Below, in pieces: positions 60,767 to 64,000 of a DNA stretch of 64,000 nt. A program made the position numbers and the translations under genes. The notes under the pieces were generated by a model. It had not been told where the DNA came from and did not search any database. It saw only the letters and a program-made list of their open reading frames with translations. Source of the DNA: Pseudomonas sp. Marseille-Q3773 (GTDB lineage: Bacteria > Pseudomonadota > Gammaproteobacteria > Pseudomonadales > Pseudomonadaceae); assembly GCF_916618955.1 (NCBI RefSeq), contig NZ_OU745390.1, positions 2,790,001 to 2,854,000 of the forward strand, given 5' to 3'. How positions within the stretch are numbered: position 1 is the stretch's first letter; every line of letters starts with the position of its first letter.

Positions 60767-62101
60767 TTGCGTTCACTGTTCTGGCGCGTCCTGGCCAGTT
60801 TCTGGCTGGCCATCGCCCTGGTCGCGGGCCTGTCGATCCTGCTGGGCCACATGCTCAACCAGGATGCCTGGATCCTGAGTCGCCACCCGGGCCTGAATAC
60901 CTTGGCCAGCCAGTGGGCCAGGCACTACGAGCAGGAAGGCCTGGCTTCGGCACAGCAGTTCCTGGAACGGCGCAAGGAGCGCTTCAAGATCGATGTGCAA
61001 GTGCTCGATGACAGCGGCGAAGCCGTCGTGCCCGGCACCTTTCCGCGCCGCGCGGCAGCTTTCGAGGCGCGCCAGCACAACGACCAGCGGCGCCTGCCCT
61101 GGCGCCGGCTGACCGAGGAGTACACCAGCCCCGACACCGGCGAGACCTACCTGCTGATCTACCGTATCCCCCACCCGGCGCTGGATGCCTGGCACCGCGA
61201 AAGCCTGCTGTGGCCGCTCAGCGCCTTGGGGATCGCCCTGGTGGTGCTGACCCTGTTCAGCCTGTTGGTGACGCTGTCCATCACCCGCCCGCTCAGCCGC
61301 CTGCGCAGCGCCGTGCACGACCTGGGGCAGACCACCTACCAGCAGAACAGCCTGGCGCAACTGGCGGCACGGCGCGACGAGTTCGGCGTGCTGGCCAAGG
61401 ACTTCAACAAGATGGGCGCACGCCTGCAAAGCACCATTGGCAGCCAGCGCCAGTTGTTGCGTGATGTGTCCCATGAACTGCGTTCACCACTGGCAAGGCT
61501 GCGCATCGCCCTGGCCTTGGCCGAGCGCGCCGAACCAGCGCAGCGCGAGACGCTGTGGCCGCGCCTGGCTCGCGAATGCGACCGCCTGGAAGACCTGATC
61601 AGCGAAATCCTTACCCTGGCGCGGGTCGATGCCGAACAAGCCCATGCCGAGCCGATCGACCTCAATGCCGTGCTCGGCAGCGTGCGCAAGGATGCACAGC
61701 TCAGTGCGCCGGAGCAGGACGTGCGCCTGGAGGCGCAGCCGGGGTTGACCTTGCAGGGTTGGCCAACGCTGATCGAGCGCGCAGTGGACAACTTGCTGCG
61801 CAATGCCCTGCGCTTCAACCCGGTGGGCCAGCCGATCGAAATCAGCGCCGTGTGCGAGCAGCAGCGCATCCTGGTGAGCGTGCGCGACCATGGGCCCGGG
61901 GCGGCGGCCGAGCATCTGCAACAGTTGGGCGAGCCGTTCTTCCGCGCGCCGGGGCAGGAAGCGCCGGGGCATGGACTGGGGCTGGCGATTGCACGCAAGG
62001 CGGCGGAGCGTCATGGCGGCAGCCTGGTGCTGGAAAACCACCCACAGGGGGGCTTTGTGGCGCGGCTGGAGTTGCCTGTGACTGAAGCGACAGGCAGTTG
62101 A
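60767..62101 (+). CDS. CpxA-like sensor histidine kinase
   Basis: A 444-aa inner-membrane kinase: TM1 (LASFWLAIALVAGLSILL), a periplasmic domain, TM2 (GIALVVLTLFSLLVTLS), HAMP, dimerisation domain with phosphoacceptor His236 in RDVSHELRSPLARLR, and catalytic motifs N (IERAVDNLLRNAL), G1 (VRDHGPG) and G2 (GHGLGLAIARK). I prefer TTG at 60767, because AGGAGG lies 5 nt before it; GTG at 60761 overlaps that site. Expected partner of the regulator at 59508. Confidence 0.92.
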   Translation: MRSLFWRVLASFWLAIALVAGLSILLGHMLNQDAWILSRHPGLNTLASQWARHYEQEGLASAQQFLERRKERFKIDVQVLDDSGEAVVPGTFPRRAAAFEARQHNDQRRLPWRRLTEEYTSPDTGETYLLIYRIPHPALDAWHRESLLWPLSALGIALVVLTLFSLLVTLSITRPLSRLRSAVHDLGQTTYQQNSLAQLAARRDEFGVLAKDFNKMGARLQSTIGSQRQLLRDVSHELRSPLARLRIALALAERAEPAQRETLWPRLARECDRLEDLISEILTLARVDAEQAHAEPIDLNAVLGSVRKDAQLSAPEQDVRLEAQPGLTLQGWPTLIERAVDNLLRNALRFNPVGQPIEISAVCEQQRILVSVRDHGPGAAAEHLQQLGEPFFRAPGQEAPGHGLGLAIARKAAERHGGSLVLENHPQGGFVARLELPVTEATGS

Positions 62102-62118
62102 AGATGTCAATACACACC

Positions 62119-62214
62119 GCCTCTTCGCGGGTAAACCCGCTCCCACAGGTACTGGTGCAAGGCCTGAAATTTGCGCCACACCTGTGGGAGCGGGTTTACC
62201 CGCGAAAGGGCCGG
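62119..62214. repeat. REP pair after the kinase
   Basis: CCTCTTCGCGGGTAAACCCGCTCCCACAGGT is mirrored by CCTGTGGGAGCGGGTTTACCCGCGAAAGGG, the same TAAACCCGC variant as at 55203. They lie between two convergent genes. Confidence 0.85.
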
Positions 62215-62247
62215 ATGCCTTGATACGGCAATCAGCCCAAGGCTGCG

Positions 62248-62805
62248 TTATTCGCCCCAGGCGCTGACGAAATCTGCGGTGTCCAGAACCGGCGCCGTAC
62301 GCGGCTCGGTCAGCGGCGTACCGACATACAGGTAGCCAATCAGCTCTTCGTTCGCGGCCAGCCCCAGGCCCTTGTGCACATGGGCATCGTAGGCCATGTC
62401 GCCGGTCCGCCATACCGCCCCGATCCCTTGCGCATGCGCGGCAACCAGGATGCCATGCGCCGCACAGCCCGCCGCCAGGCGCTGCTCGGAACCAGGCACC
62501 TTGAAGTGATCCTGCACGCGGGCAATCACCACGATCAGCAACGGCGCCCGCAGCGGCATGGCGCGGGCCTTGTCCAGTGCAGCCTGGCTGGCATCGCCCT
62601 TGTGCTGCAGTGCTTCGGCGAACAGCTCGCCCAGTTTCTCGCGGCCCTGGCCTTCGATGGTCAGGAACCGCCAAGGCCGCAGCTGGCCGTGGTCCGGGGC
62701 ACGCAGTGCAGCCTGGAACAGCGCCTCGCGCTGGGCGGCATTGGGCGCCGGATCGGTCAGGCGTGGCACGGAAACACGGTTGAGCAATGCGTCGAGAGCC
62801 TCCAT
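62248..62805 (-). CDS. Nitroreductase family protein, YdjA-like
   Basis: A 185-aa FMN-dependent nitroreductase-fold protein: MEALDALLNRVSVPRLTDPA, LRAPDHGQLRPWRFLTIEG and GIGAVWRTGDMAYDAHVHKG match E. coli YdjA-type proteins. The natural substrate is unknown. Stands alone, divergent from trkH. Confidence 0.88.
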   Translation of the reverse strand: MEALDALLNRVSVPRLTDPAPNAAQREALFQAALRAPDHGQLRPWRFLTIEGQGREKLGELFAEALQHKGDASQAALDKARAMPLRAPLLIVVIARVQDHFKVPGSEQRLAAGCAAHGILVAAHAQGIGAVWRTGDMAYDAHVHKGLGLAANEELIGYLYVGTPLTEPRTAPVLDTADFVSAWGE

Positions 62806-62907
62806 GGGCTACCCTCCTGGCAGGTGAATGTGGCGCCATTCTAGCGTTTACATCACCAGACCCATAGGTAGAATGGCGCCCTTCCGTTTCGAGTCAGAGC
62901 AGATCAC

Positions 62908-64000
62908 ATGGCGTTGCCGACCTTAAGGATCATTGGTTTCATCATCGGCATCTTCCTGATTACCCTCGCTGTCAGCATGGCCGTACCCATGGCGACCCTG
63001 GTGGTCTTCGAACGCACCAGCGACATGCCGTCGTTCCTCTGGTCAAGCCTGATCACCTTCCTTGCCGGCCTGGCGCTGGTGGTCCAGGGCCGCCCCGAGC
63101 ATGTGCACCTGCGCCCGCGCGACATGTACCTGCTGACGGTCAGCAGCTGGCTGGTGGTGTGCGTGTTCGCCGCCCTGCCCTTCCTGCTGACCCAGCACAT
63201 CAGCTACACCGACGCCTTCTTCGAAAGCATGTCGGGCATCACCGCCACCGGCGCTACCGTGCTCAGCGGGCTCGACAGCATGTCACCGGGCATCCTGATG
63301 TGGCGCTCGATGCTGCACTGGCTTGGCGGCATCGGCTTCATCGGCATGGCGGTAGCGATCCTGCCGCTGTTGCGCATCGGTGGCATGCGCCTGTTCCAGA
63401 CCGAATCGTCCGATCGCTCGGAGAAGGTCATGCCACGCTCGCATATGGTCGCCAAGTCGATCGTCGGGGTGTACGTCGGTTTCTCGATCCTCGGCGCGCT
63501 GGCCTTCTGGTGGGCCGGCATGAGCCCCTTCGATGCGATCAACCACGCCATGTCGGCAATTTCCACCGGCGGCTTTTCCACCTCCGACCAGTCGCTGGCG
63601 AAATGGGACATCCCCGCCGTGCACTGGGTCGCGGTGGTGGTGATGATCCTCGGTAGCCTGCCCTTCACGCTGTATGTCGCGACCCTGCGTGGCAACCGCA
63701 AGGCGCTGCTTCGCGACCAGCAGGTACAGGGCCTGCTCGGCATGCTGCTGGTCACCTGGCTGGTGCTTGGCACCTGGTACTGGGCCACTACCCAGATGCA
63801 CTGGCTCGACGCCCTGCGCCACGTGGCCCTGAATGTGACCTCGGTGGTCACCACCACCGGCTTCGCCCTGGGCGACTACAGCCTGTGGGGCAACTTCTCG
63901 TTGATGCTGTTCTTCTACCTGGGCTTCGTGGGGGGCTGCTCCGGCTCGACCGCGGGCGGCATCAAGATCTTCCGCTTCCAGGTCGCCTACATTCTGCTCA
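62908..64000 (+). CDS. trkH: Potassium uptake protein TrkH (5' part, runs off the window)
   Basis: TrkH is the pore-forming subunit of the Trk K+ uptake system, working with cytosolic TrkA. About 364 codons are present and the frame is open to the last base. The start MALPTLRIIGFIIGIFLITL is followed by selectivity-filter-like loops TGATVLSGLDSM, STGGFSTSDQ, and TTTGFALGDYS, and CSGSTAGGIKIFRF just before the end, in the order expected of TrkH/TrkG. The family is normally about 480 aa, so roughly 120 residues lie beyond the window. Confidence 0.94.
   Translation, partial: MALPTLRIIGFIIGIFLITLAVSMAVPMATLVVFERTSDMPSFLWSSLITFLAGLALVVQGRPEHVHLRPRDMYLLTVSSWLVVCVFAALPFLLTQHISYTDAFFESMSGITATGATVLSGLDSMSPGILMWRSMLHWLGGIGFIGMAVAILPLLRIGGMRLFQTESSDRSEKVMPRSHMVAKSIVGVYVGFSILGALAFWWAGMSPFDAINHAMSAISTGGFSTSDQSLAKWDIPAVHWVAVVVMILGSLPFTLYVATLRGNRKALLRDQQVQGLLGMLLVTWLVLGTWYWATTQMHWLDALRHVALNVTSVVTTTGFALGDYSLWGNFSLMLFFYLGFVGGCSGSTAGGIKIFRFQVAYILL

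Overview
This 64 kb window is chromosomal core DNA of a fluorescent Pseudomonas, most likely of the P. putida group. The evidence is high GC, gene order and protein sequences that match my memory of P. putida and P. aeruginosa (flgBCDE-cheR-cheV-flgAMN-flgZ, bkdR-bkdA1A2B-lpdV, amrZ, rsmA-lysC-alaS, aru/ast-argR-aot, acsA, phhR-phhAB), and many copies of the ~35-bp 'CGCGGG..CCCGCTCCCACAGG' REP palindrome typical of P. putida. I saw no insertion sequence, prophage, CRISPR array or rRNA. The species call is an inference from memory, not a database search.

Layout. 1-8.1 kb: flagellar rod/hook and chemotaxis genes (flgE, flgD, flgC, flgB, cheR, cheV on the minus strand; flgA, flgM, flgN, flgZ on the plus strand), with readable RpoN (-24/-12) promoters before flgB and flgA and a perfect FliA promoter before flgM. 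8.2-11.9 kb: an MFS transporter, a glutamine-synthetase-like gamma-glutamylation enzyme, and an unrecognised 189-aa protein. 11.9-17.5 kb: the branched-chain keto acid dehydrogenase operon with its Lrp-type activator BkdR. 17.6-20.4 kb: a PAS-GGDEF diguanylate cyclase, tRNA-Arg(CCU), an orphan PhnN-like kinase and the ribbon-helix-helix regulator AmrZ. 20.4-27.3 kb: mgtE, three tandem tRNA-Arg(ACG), tRNA-Ser(GCU), rsmA/csrA, lysC and alaS.

27.7-39.9 kb: a complete arginine module on the minus strand. It holds the arginine/ornithine ABC importer (aotJQMP), its AraC-type regulator ArgR, and the arginine succinyltransferase pathway (aruC, aruF, aruG, astD, astB, a His-tailed small ORF, astE). 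ArgR-type half-sites are readable before both aruC and aotJ. 40.3-46.1 kb: acetyl-CoA synthetase, a DUF2790 protein, and phenylalanine hydroxylation (phhR divergent from phhA-phhB, with a TyrR/PhhR box between them). 46.3-53.3 kb: a 42-aa micro-ORF, a YhhS-type MFS exporter, a YdiJ-type FAD/Fe-S dehydrogenase divergent from a LysR regulator, and the aromatic amino acid permease aroP. 54-59.4 kb: rluB, scpB-scpA, yciO, a PHP-family RNase AM gene, yciB and yciI, the same neighbourhood as the yci cluster of enterobacteria. 59.5-64 kb: a CpxR/CpxP/CpxA-like cluster, a nitroreductase and the 5' part of trkH, cut by the window end.

Functionally the window is mostly motility plus amino acid catabolism (branched-chain, arginine, phenylalanine, acetate activation). 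I did not find a convincing new multi-gene system. The least explained items are the 189-aa protein at 11268, the 42-aa ORF and 11-bp inverted repeat before yhhS, a Gly/His-rich secreted-protein-like start at 53621 with no nearby stop, the near-leaderless arrangement of flgA, and the compact tRNA-Arg/phnN junction.
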